Below, piece after piece: positions 1 through 7,583 of a stretch of DNA of 52,435 nucleotides. Source of the stretch: JAYSRU01 sp043720875 (lineage in GTDB: Bacteria; Bacteroidota; Bacteroidia; Flavobacteriales_D; Crocinitomicaceae); assembly GCA_043720875.1 (NCBI GenBank), contig JAYSRU010000010.1, forward strand, positions 1-52,435, read 5' to 3'. The first letter of the stretch is position 1; every line of letters starts with the position of its first letter. A model generated the notes under the pieces. That model saw nothing but the letters and a program-made list of their open reading frames with translations, was not told the origin of the DNA and made no database searches. The position numbers and the translations under genes were made by a program.

Positions 1-789
1 GTTCAACATACAAAGTAACCCTAACAACGCGTCAAAGATAATTTTTCCTTGAAAAAACTTATTCCTGAAAAAATAGCTGTGAACTATTGCCAACACTAAT
101 CCTAACGCAACTACAAGTGATTCCCAACACAAGGCAAATGAACAAATCATGGGCGCAATCAACAACAATTGTAGTGCTACAAACCCTCTATTCTTTATGA
201 TCATCGGAATACTTCTTAAAACGAATCTATCAATTTTTGTATCGTATGCATCCGCGCTGGTTGCTAAAAAAAATAGAAAACAGAAATACTTTATACTATC
301 ATAAAAAATAATTTCAGCGGAATACACTACGTGTGGTAAAACATAAATAAATCCCAACCAAACGCCTGCAACCACTGCATTTTTAAGAATCAAGTATTCT
401 CGTAACGGTTTTACAACTGAACTTTTATAAATATATCCAATGTATAGTATTGGAAAGAGCGCTAACAATAAATAATCGTTGCGTAAATGATTAATAAACG
501 GAGCAAACCAATACATTCCGCTCCCGAAAGAAATAAGGGTAATTATTAAGTAAGGCTTAGCGAATTTTTTCAATAAGTATGCTGATTTCCCGTGCTGTTT
601 GACCCGAAGTTTGAGTTTCCAAATACGTTGCATATTATACCCAGAAAAGCAAAACAAGCCTAAACTAAGCGCAAACTCTAACTGTTTAACTTGTTTAAAA
701 TCAATTGAATAATAAACAAAACAACCACACATTAAAGCCGTCCAAAAAGTTGGAAAAATAAGTGAACCAAAATCTTGAATTTTTTTCAT
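1..789 (-). CDS. UbiA-like integral membrane protein, 3' end cut by window edge
   Basis: An open frame reads from ATG at 789 to the window edge without a stop, giving 263 residues. The protein is strongly hydrophobic with about seven likely membrane segments. A polar stretch in the second half carries a D-A-Y-D-x-x-x-D pattern, which resembles the second aspartate-rich motif of UbiA-type prenyltransferases. The first aspartate motif of that family is not evident; the equivalent loop reads Y-N-M-Q-R. Membrane location is clear, but prenyltransferase activity is only a guess. The gene is divergent from gcvP. The C-terminus lies outside the window, so completeness cannot be judged. Confidence 0.7.
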   Translation of the reverse strand, partial: MKKIQDFGSLIFPTFWTALMCGCFVYYSIDFKQVKQLEFALSLGLFCFSGYNMQRIWKLKLRVKQHGKSAYLLKKFAKPYLIITLISFGSGMYWFAPFINHLRNDYLLLALFPILYIGYIYKSSVVKPLREYLILKNAVVAGVWLGFIYVLPHVVYSAEIIFYDSIKYFCFLFFLATSADAYDTKIDRFVLRSIPMIIKNRGFVALQLLLIAPMICSFALCWESLVVALGLVLAIVHSYFFRNKFFQGKIIFDALLGLLCMLN

Positions 790-825
790 AAAACACGAAA
801 ACAGTTAAAAAACAATTTTTCACTG

Positions 826-833
826 CAAATATG
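826..833 (-). promoter_or_regulatory. Possible -7 box of the UbiA-like gene
   Basis: On the minus strand this reads CATATTTG, one base from the Bacteroidota -7 consensus TAnnTTTG, 37 bases before the ATG at 789. No convincing -33 box is seen. Confidence 0.35.
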
Positions 834-899
834 CATAAAAGATCGACTTAACACCGCTTAGAATTCATTATTTAGATTCAATAAATCGTGCTTATTCAT

Positions 900-907
900 T
901 ACATTTG
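900..907 (+). promoter_or_regulatory. -7 promoter box of gcvP
   Basis: TACATTTG matches the Bacteroidota -7 consensus TAnnTTTG exactly and sits 37 bases before the ATG at 944. A TTG inside the box (905) is in frame with gcvP but would lie upstream of the transcript start, so it is not a plausible start codon. The -33 box is weak. Confidence 0.6.
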
Positions 908-943
908 CACTTTAAGGAGTTAAACCATAGAATATTTAGTTTC

Positions 944-3811
944 ATGACAGCATTTTCGAGAAGACACATTGGCCCAGGAGCTGATGAAAAAGCAACAATG
1001 TTAAAAGCAATTGGCGTTGCTTCAGTTGCAGAATTAATTGACAAAACTATTCCACAACATATCCGATTAAAAGGCGAATTAAATATTGCTGACGCATTAA
1101 CGGAAGCTGAGTATTTAACACACATTGCTGAAGTTGGATCAAAAAATAAATTATTCAAAAATTTTATTGGTCTTGGGTACAACGAAACTATCCTTCCTTC
1201 AGTTATTCAACGAAATGTGCTTGAAAATCCAGGATGGTATACTGCATATACTCCTTATCAAGCAGAAATTTCTCAAGGTAGACTAGAAGCATTGTTGAAT
1301 TTTCAAACCATGATTTTGGAATTGACAGGAATGGAATTGGCAAATGCATCTCTTTTAGATGAAGCGACAGCTGCTTCTGAGGCGATGATTATGTTTTACA
1401 ATTCGAGATCTCGCGCAGAAGTGCAAGAAGGAAAAAATAAATTCTTCATGTCGAGCACTTGTTTCCCGCAAACCATTGATGTTGCATTGGGAAGAGCAAA
1501 AAATTTAGGTATTACACTGGTAATTGATTTACCTGAAAACTTCAAGCCAGATGCTACATATTTTGGAGCCTTAATTCAAAACCCCGATACTTTCGGTAAA
1601 GTTGGCGATTTAGCTGGGTTTATTGCTACAGCAAAAGCAGTTGGCATTCGTGTTGCTGTTGCAAGTGATATTTTATCGCTTGTGATCTTAACTTCTCCAG
1701 GAAGTTTAGGTGCCGATGTAGTGTTAGGTTCTTCACAACGTTTTGGTGTACCGATGGGTTATGGCGGACCACACGCGGCTTTCTTCGGAACAAAAGACGA
1801 GTACAAAAGAAATATTCCAGGAAGAATTATCGGTGTTTCAAAAGATGAAGATGGTGATTTAGCCTTACGTATGGCGCTTCAAACACGTGAGCAACACATC
1901 AAACGAGACAAGGCAACTTCTAATATTTGTACAGCACAAGCATTGTTATCCGTTATGGCTTCGATGTATGCGGTTTACCATGGTCCTGTTGGGATGCGTG
2001 AAATTGCAATGAACGTGCACACGGCTGCAAGTCGTATTGCAAACACGGTTCAAACGTTGGGTTATTCAATCGAAAACGATCAATTTTTTGATACAATTCG
2101 CGTGAACCTTACCAGTAAAACTACTTCAGATAAATTACGCGTTATTGCGGAAAAAAGAAACCTGAATTTCTACTATGTAAACGAAACTTCGGTTTGTTTG
2201 AGTTTTGGTGAATCCATTACTGAGGGAGATTTAAACTTAGTAATTGATGCATTTGCTGAAGCAATTGGAACTACACATGCATTGGCTCCAGCTGCTGGAG
2301 AAATTTCACTTGCCAAAGCAGAATTAAGAACAGACGCTGTATTTACACATCCTGTTTTCAATAGTTATCATTCTGAATCAAGAATGATGCGTTATATGAA
2401 ACGTTTAGAAAACAAAGACATTTCTTTAGTGCACAGTATGATTGCCTTAGGTTCTTGTACGATGAAACTAAACGCTGCATCTGAACTTGCGCCATTGTCT
2501 TGGCCCGCATTCGCAAACATGCACCCATTTTGTCCTGCTGATCAAGCAAAAGGTTACCATACCATGATTGATCAATTGTCGAAAGATTTATGTGAAGCAA
2601 CTGGTTTTGCTGGCATGTCGTTTCAACCAAATTCTGGCGCACAAGGCGAATATGCAGGATTAATGGTGATGAAAGCATACCATGAAAGTCGTGGAGACAT
2701 GAACCGTAATGTGATGTTGATTCCTTCTTCTGCCCACGGAACTAACCCTGCATCTGCTGTTATGGCTGGATTTGTAGTGGTAGTTACTGCCTGTGACGAA
2801 AATGGAAACATCGACATGGTCGACCTAAAAAACAAAACACTAGAACACAGCGCAAACTTAGGCGGATTGATGGTAACTTACCCATCTACGCACGGAGTTT
2901 TCGAAGAAAGCATTAACGATATTACAGACCTTATCCATGCAAATGGAGGACAAGTATATATGGATGGTGCAAACATGAACGCACAAGTTGGGTTAACTAA
3001 CCCTGGAAACATTGGTGCAGACGTTTGTCACTTAAATTTACACAAAACATTCGCTATTCCTCATGGTGGTGGTGGACCAGGTGTTGGACCAATTGGTGTT
3101 GCGGCACATTTAGTGAAATTCTTACCAGGATCTGTTTTAGCGCAAAACAATGAAGCAGCCATTCACATGGTAAGTGCAGCTCCTTTTGGAAGTGCTTCAA
3201 TTTTATTGATATCTTACGCGTACATTAAAATGTTGGGCGCTGAAGGTTTACGTCATTCTACTGAAATTGCAATTTTGAATGCAAATTACATCAAAGCGAG
3301 ATTAGCTGGCCATTACGACACTCTTTATACGGGTAAAAACGGAACAGTTGCCCACGAAATGATCTTAGATTGTAGAGATTTCAAGCGCACATCAGACGTT
3401 GAAGTTGGTGACATTGCAAAACGTTTAATTGATTTCGGATTCCACGCACCAACCGTTTCATTCCCTGTAGCTTCAACGCTTATGATTGAACCTACTGAAA
3501 GTGAAGATTTGGAAGAAATAGATCGTTTCTGTGATGCAATGATTAAGATTCGTCAAGAAATTAGAGACATCGAAAATGGTTTGGCAGACAAAACATCCAA
3601 CCTCTTAAAAAATGCACCGCACACTGCCAATTGCATCATCAACAAAGAATGGAATTATCCATATTCTGCACAAGAAGCAGCTTATCCATTACCGTATTTG
3701 ATCAACAATAAATATTGGGTACCTGTACGCAGAGTAGACAATGCTTTTGGAGACAGAAACTTGGTATGTAGTTGCCCTAGTGTAGAAAGTTACAGCACAA
3801 TCGAAGACTAA
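944..3811 (+). CDS. gcvP: Glycine dehydrogenase (decarboxylating), P protein
   Basis: P protein of the cytoplasmic glycine cleavage system. It uses pyridoxal phosphate to decarboxylate glycine and passes the aminomethyl group to the lipoyl H protein. The 955-residue product is the normal length for the single-chain form, made of two homologous halves. The start at 944 gives the usual family opening (M-T-A-F-S-R-R-H-I-G-P). The PLP-binding lysine is K701 in the L-H-K-T-F motif, followed by the glycine-rich G-G-G-G-P-G-V-G-P loop. Partner genes gcvT and gcvH are not in the window, so it is transcribed alone from the box at 900-907. Its last codons, stop and terminator are duplicated at 6142-6406. 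Confidence 0.97.
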   Translation: MTAFSRRHIGPGADEKATMLKAIGVASVAELIDKTIPQHIRLKGELNIADALTEAEYLTHIAEVGSKNKLFKNFIGLGYNETILPSVIQRNVLENPGWYTAYTPYQAEISQGRLEALLNFQTMILELTGMELANASLLDEATAASEAMIMFYNSRSRAEVQEGKNKFFMSSTCFPQTIDVALGRAKNLGITLVIDLPENFKPDATYFGALIQNPDTFGKVGDLAGFIATAKAVGIRVAVASDILSLVILTSPGSLGADVVLGSSQRFGVPMGYGGPHAAFFGTKDEYKRNIPGRIIGVSKDEDGDLALRMALQTREQHIKRDKATSNICTAQALLSVMASMYAVYHGPVGMREIAMNVHTAASRIANTVQTLGYSIENDQFFDTIRVNLTSKTTSDKLRVIAEKRNLNFYYVNETSVCLSFGESITEGDLNLVIDAFAEAIGTTHALAPAAGEISLAKAELRTDAVFTHPVFNSYHSESRMMRYMKRLENKDISLVHSMIALGSCTMKLNAASELAPLSWPAFANMHPFCPADQAKGYHTMIDQLSKDLCEATGFAGMSFQPNSGAQGEYAGLMVMKAYHESRGDMNRNVMLIPSSAHGTNPASAVMAGFVVVVTACDENGNIDMVDLKNKTLEHSANLGGLMVTYPSTHGVFEESINDITDLIHANGGQVYMDGANMNAQVGLTNPGNIGADVCHLNLHKTFAIPHGGGGPGVGPIGVAAHLVKFLPGSVLAQNNEAAIHMVSAAPFGSASILLISYAYIKMLGAEGLRHSTEIAILNANYIKARLAGHYDTLYTGKNGTVAHEMILDCRDFKRTSDVEVGDIAKRLIDFGFHAPTVSFPVASTLMIEPTESEDLEEIDRFCDAMIKIRQEIRDIENGLADKTSNLLKNAPHTANCIINKEWNYPYSAQEAAYPLPYLINNKYWVPVRRVDNAFGDRNLVCSCPSVESYSTIED

Positions 3812-4051
3812 AACAGTTTTCTTTTTAATTATTCAAAATCCTTAGTTGCGCAAGCAGGTAAGGATTTTTTTTACCTACTGATCACACTCGCTGCTATTAC
3901 AGGCCGCTGAGCTTGTCGAAGCGAGCCGCACGCATCTAAAAAAACACGTATAAATACCTATTGCGTTAACGGAAGAATGCCTGTAATTTTGAGCACTTAA
4001 ATAGCTAGTAGGATATTTAGCTGTCTAGAGTTAATGCTTACTTTTAAGAAA
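3788..4051 (+). repeat. Direct repeat copy 1: gcvP tail plus terminator
   Basis: This 264-base block begins in the last seven codons of gcvP, includes its stop and terminator, and runs on into noncoding DNA. It recurs in the same orientation at 6142-6406. By eye the first ~84 bases are identical. The rest shows about 25 substitutions or small gaps, concentrated in the last third, so overall identity is near 90%. Inside it, GCTTGTCGAAGC (3911-3922) forms a small hairpin within a G+C-rich patch. Confidence 0.9.
3837..3872 (+). terminator. Rho-independent terminator of gcvP
   Basis: AATCCTTA (3837-3844) pairs with TAAGGATT (3859-3866) around a 14-base loop, and the T-run continues to 3872. It lies 25 bases after the gcvP stop. 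Confidence 0.8.
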
Positions 4052-4231
4052 CTCTTAGCGACATGTTATGAGCAATTGACGGAAAACACTCTCGGTTAAG
4101 GAAAATCAACTTATGGTTACAAAAAACGAAAAGAACCGCAGATTGATAAGAAAGTAAATTGTAAATACAGGGAGAAAACTTGACCTGAACACTCCACAAA
4201 AAGAAGTAGGGCGAAATTTAACAGTAGTAAA
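3873..4231. other. Noncoding stretch after gcvP
   Basis: Up to 4051 this is the rest of direct repeat copy 1. From 4052 to 4231 no coding frame of note, tRNA or clear promoter was recognised. The last bases are an A-rich leader before the small secreted-protein gene. Confidence 0.6.
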
Positions 4232-4531
4232 ATGAAAAAAATAATTTTAGGAAGTTTTTTCTTACTTCCATTTTGCCTGAGTGCTCAAGATATTGTTACA
4301 GATATGGAAACAAGAGTTACCTATAAAACCAATTTAATTTCCTGTGAAGGAAAAATTGGGTTTGTATATACTGACGTAATTGTAGATGGTTCAGAGCTTG
4401 CTGGTATTGGAGGTAAGTTATACACTGGTCCAGCTGAGAGAATCCCAACCGGACCTTATGGTGAAGGCGGAATGAGTATTAAGATTTGTCACAATACAAG
4501 TAATTGGCCTTGTATGTGGGTTCGCAAATAA
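4232..4531 (+). CDS. Small secreted protein, unknown function
   Basis: The 99-residue product has a clear signal peptide: M-K-K, a hydrophobic run, then L-S-A-Q as the likely signal peptidase I cut. The mature part of about 80 residues is glycine-rich and holds three cysteines, suited to a disulfide in the periplasm or outside. No family was recognised. It is followed by a strong hairpin terminator and lies, with the next gene, between the two gcvP-tail repeats, so it is probably acquired DNA. Confidence 0.75.
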   Translation: MKKIILGSFFLLPFCLSAQDIVTDMETRVTYKTNLISCEGKIGFVYTDVIVDGSELAGIGGKLYTGPAERIPTGPYGEGGMSIKICHNTSNWPCMWVRK

Positions 4532-4543
4532 TTTAGTTAATTT

Positions 4544-4571
4544 GTGGTGAGGTGAAAATCTCACCACTTTT
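4544..4571 (+). terminator. Hairpin terminator between the two repeat-flanked genes
   Basis: GTGGTGAG (4544-4551) pairs perfectly with CTCACCAC (4560-4567) around an 8-base loop, followed by TTTT. It ends the upstream gene and lies only 13 bases before the ATG at 4585. A GTG at 4552 that is in frame with the next gene falls in the loop and is unlikely to be its start. Confidence 0.7.
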
Positions 4572-4584
4572 AAAAGAAAAATTC

Positions 4585-6108
4585 ATGAAATTAGTAGCTA
4601 TAATTATTTTTCTATCGGTGACTACAATTGGTTACTCAAAAAAAATACCTAGTAATATTTTGCAAGAATTGCGTATTAATAACGTTGCGCAAAATGCAAT
4701 TATTTATGTTGTTAGCCCGGAAGATTGCATCTCTTGTAACTATGCAAAAATGAAATTATTAATAAATTTTTCAACTACCACAATAGACACGGTATATTTT
4801 TTATTTGAATCTAATGATGATAAAGCCCGTTTTGAAATAACTTCAAAATATGGTGAATTAGACACCAAAGGAATTCAAATGTTAGGAAATCCAACGATAT
4901 ACAATTTCTTCAAAAAAAAAGAAATAATTTCGATTAAAAATAATTTTTTCGATTCAAGTACCTTGAAACAATTGCTTTCTCAAAATAGCACTAGAGCAAT
5001 ATCCATTATTAATACTTTTCAAATACCAAAAAGAGATACCCGATTTTACCACCAACTCTTTATTCTAAATAATATATTCTATGCCTTTAACTCTCAAATC
5101 TGTGAGTTGCGGTTTATTAAAAATGATGGAGTAACGGATTCAATTAATTTGAATAAGAGAATTGATAAAAATTTATTTTTTAACGAATTAAATCTAAATT
5201 TTTCAGATTCTACGCTCACTAAAAATGAATTATTTAACAGTAATATACAAGGGAATCGCTTTATTGATTTTTTAAATTATTGCCCATCGCAAGATGGATT
5301 TCATTTTACGATATCCGTTAACTACACACATCTTCTTACAGCAACCGATTTAAAGGATATACAAGCAACAGGCACTAAAGTTTCAAAAGAATTGAAGGGA
5401 GTAACTGGTGAAATTACTACAACACGTAATATGTTTTTCTTGATAAAATTCGACACCAACTTCAATTTAGTTAATTATTATAAATTTGATAAAATTCCAC
5501 AAGATTATGCCAGTGATTTTTACACTCAGGTTTTAGTGAAGGATAAAAAATATATTACAAATATCAAATACTACCCAAAAATGCCTAAGCATTTCGCCTC
5601 AGGAAATTACGCTTACGCAGAATTTCAATTAGATGATAAAACATTGAATTTCGAAAAATTTTCTACTTATTTGAAACCGACTTGGTTTGATACCAAAAAG
5701 ATATACAACAATTTTTCAATCGGCATGTTTCAACAAAGCGCCACACTTGGCAACTATTATATTCTCTTGGCATATCCACATGTTGTTGACCTAGATGCTA
5801 ATGTAAAGTTTCAAATTCCCGATAAGAGTTTCAAAGAATTAGCGAAATTTGATAAAAACAATCTTTTTAATAAGAAAGAGATTTCATTTATGACGCTAGG
5901 AATTCTTGATGATTCTACAGAAAAGATAATGATCATTCGAAGTATTTCTTCGAAAAATGTCTACGCAATAACATTCAATTTAGCAGGTAATTATGTGAAT
6001 TGGACAAAACTAATTGATGGATCGAATTATGATGGATTCTTTTGCGTAATCAATGGAAAACTAACCAAAATAAAGAATAATACTGGCCATACCTATTCAA
6101 TAAATTAG
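4585..6108 (+). CDS. Secreted protein with thioredoxin-like N-terminal region
   Basis: The 507-residue product starts at the ATG at 4585, which places a signal peptide (M-K-L-V-A, hydrophobic run, G-Y-S) at the N-terminus. Shortly after it comes a segment I-I-Y-V-V-S-P-E-D-C-I-S-C, a C-x-x-C in the place and context of a thioredoxin-fold active site. A G-N-P-T-I-Y stretch about 75 residues later could be the cis-proline loop. The remaining ~380 residues look beta-rich and match nothing I know. Redox function is an inference from the motif. The gene is AT-rich and lies between the two gcvP-tail repeats. Confidence 0.75.
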   Translation: MKLVAIIIFLSVTTIGYSKKIPSNILQELRINNVAQNAIIYVVSPEDCISCNYAKMKLLINFSTTTIDTVYFLFESNDDKARFEITSKYGELDTKGIQMLGNPTIYNFFKKKEIISIKNNFFDSSTLKQLLSQNSTRAISIINTFQIPKRDTRFYHQLFILNNIFYAFNSQICELRFIKNDGVTDSINLNKRIDKNLFFNELNLNFSDSTLTKNELFNSNIQGNRFIDFLNYCPSQDGFHFTISVNYTHLLTATDLKDIQATGTKVSKELKGVTGEITTTRNMFFLIKFDTNFNLVNYYKFDKIPQDYASDFYTQVLVKDKKYITNIKYYPKMPKHFASGNYAYAEFQLDDKTLNFEKFSTYLKPTWFDTKKIYNNFSIGMFQQSATLGNYYILLAYPHVVDLDANVKFQIPDKSFKELAKFDKNNLFNKKEISFMTLGILDDSTEKIMIIRSISSKNVYAITFNLAGNYVNWTKLIDGSNYDGFFCVINGKLTKIKNNTGHTYSIN

Positions 6109-6141
6109 TAATGACTTTAACACATTGCAAAAAAGGGCACC

Positions 6142-6406
6142 AGTTACAGCACAATCGAAGACTAAAACAGTTTTCTTTTTAATTATTCAAAATCCTTAGT
6201 TGCGCAAGCAGGTAAGGATTTTTTTTTGCCTACTGATCATACTCGCTACTATTACAGGCCGCTGAGCTTTTCGAAGCGAGCCGCACGCATCTAAAAAACA
6301 CGTATAAATACCTATTGATTTAACGGAAGAATACCTATAGTTTTGAGCACTGAATAAGTTAGTAGAATAATTTAGGTATCTAGAATAAATGCTTACTTTT
6401 AAGAAA
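6142..6406 (+). repeat. Direct repeat copy 2: detached gcvP tail
   Basis: Second copy of the block at 3788-4051, in the same orientation. It carries the last seven gcvP codons and the stop with no gcvP body upstream, so it is a detached gene tail. The hairpin GCTTTTCGAAGC (6266-6277) keeps the stem of copy 1 but has TTCG instead of GTCG as its loop. Confidence 0.9.
6191..6227 (+). terminator. Terminator duplicated from gcvP
   Basis: The AATCCTTA / TAAGGATT stem and T-run are identical to the gcvP terminator, with one extra T. It could end transcription of the gene stopping at 6108. Confidence 0.7.
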
Positions 6407-6653
6407 TAAATAAACCCGTAGCGTGAAACCACAAAGCAGCTTGCACAGTTCAAAATCAGTAAAGCCGATAACGATCATTTTTATTTTGATATTCAAGTAG
6501 TTAGGAGATTCGTGTATGATGGGAATAGATGCAATTGCGTGTATTGATACATTGGCAGAAACCGCTTAAAAATCACTCCTTGGGTCTGGGGACATCGAAA
6601 ATTTTGAAATTTTAGCCTTTAATAACATTACACTGCTGGAAAAAAATATAAAA
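6407..6653. other. Noncoding stretch before the HNH gene
   Basis: With repeat copy 2 this makes about 545 bases without a gene. Only short frames are present, and no RNA gene or transposon end was recognised. Confidence 0.5.
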
Positions 6654-7424
6654 ATGGAAGTCAAAGAGTCAAGAAAAATACCTAAACCAATAAAAAGAGA
6701 AGTTCGTCAAAGATGTGGGTTTGGTTGTATTATATGTGGCATTCCACTTTACGAATATGATCATATGATTGAATATTCAGTTGTAAAGGAACATAAAGCA
6801 GATAATATCACTCTCTTATGTGATATGCATCATCGAGAAAAAACAAATAAATTACGTACATTAGAACAAGTACAGAAAGCAAATGAAACACCTTATAACA
6901 TTGAAAATAAAGAATCAAGCCCTTATAATTTTAATTTCGAAGGTTCAAATTTTGAATTTAAAATGGGTGAGTGTGAATTATCAATTAACGACTTAAACCC
7001 TTCAAAAGATTATATTATTCCCTTTTTAGTTAATAACAAAAAACTGATCAGCTTTGAAATTATTAATGGTCAATTATTTTTTAATCTAGTTGTTTTTGAT
7101 AAAAAACAATCATTGTTATTAAAAATAGAAGAAAATGAAATGATTTATAACACAGGACTATATGATGTTGAATTTGTTGGCACTAAGTTAATATTGAGAG
7201 AGGCTACTAAAAAAATAATCTTTGACATTGAATTTAAAATTCCAAATGGAGTACAAATTAATCAAGGAGAATTTAATTGTGATGGATATCAATTTTTAGT
7301 TAAAGATGGTAGTCTTAAATCGAATAATGTTCAACTATTTTGCAAACAGATTACCAATTTTAGAATTATTTTTGCAGTTGGAGAATATGATGGAAAAACA
7401 TCTGTGGTTGTTCGACAAGTATAA
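6654..7424 (+). CDS. HNH endonuclease-family protein
   Basis: The 256-residue product has an N-terminal HNH nuclease fold: C25-x-x-C28 knuckle, D36-H37, N51, then C56-D-M-H59-H60-R-E-K. D36-H37, N51 and H60 fit the catalytic set, and C25, C28 and C56 the structural zinc. Residues ~90-256 form a beta-rich region with no recognised family, possibly a specificity or sensing module. HNH proteins of this kind act as DNA nucleases in restriction, homing and anti-phage systems. The next gene encodes a PHP/ABC ATPase, 159 bases downstream. ATPase plus HNH pairing recalls Septu, but there is no direct sign that the two gene products act together. Confidence 0.85.
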   Translation: MEVKESRKIPKPIKREVRQRCGFGCIICGIPLYEYDHMIEYSVVKEHKADNITLLCDMHHREKTNKLRTLEQVQKANETPYNIENKESSPYNFNFEGSNFEFKMGECELSINDLNPSKDYIIPFLVNNKKLISFEIINGQLFFNLVVFDKKQSLLLKIEENEMIYNTGLYDVEFVGTKLILREATKKIIFDIEFKIPNGVQINQGEFNCDGYQFLVKDGSLKSNNVQLFCKQITNFRIIFAVGEYDGKTSVVVRQV

Positions 7425-7583
7425 ATAATCAAACAAAACATTAGTAGGTTACGTCCAAATGAGGTATCTTATAACAAAGTTGACAATCAATGGCTTGAGA
7501 TGTACTAAGCCAGAGTTACCGCAGCCCGTAGCCTCAAACGGTTGGGTGCAAGCTGAAAGAGAATCGTAATAGAAAGACATTGA
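7425..7583. other. Spacer with an integron-core-like GTTGGGT
   Basis: No gene is seen. GTTGGGT at 7541-7547 fits GTTRRRY, the right-hand core of attC sites, and lies 36 bases before the next ATG. GCCCAAC, matching the left-hand attC core RYYYAAC, follows the next gene pair at 9894-9900. Such short motifs can be chance. Confidence 0.3.

Noticed and set aside
790..943. Glycine riboswitch before gcvP
   Set aside because: The leader from the -7 box to the ATG is only about 35 bases, too short for the aptamer.
892..1182. Minus-strand open frame over the gcvP start
   Set aside because: Antisense to well-supported gcvP codons and overlapping its promoter; no recognisable protein features.
4052..6141. 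Transposon or insertion sequence between the gcvP-tail repeats
   Set aside because: No transposase or integrase frame and no terminal inverted repeats were seen; only the direct repeats are supported.
6196..6453. Minus-strand open frame over repeat copy 2
   Set aside because: It spans the duplicated terminator and repeat end; composition is not protein-like and copy 1 does not preserve it.
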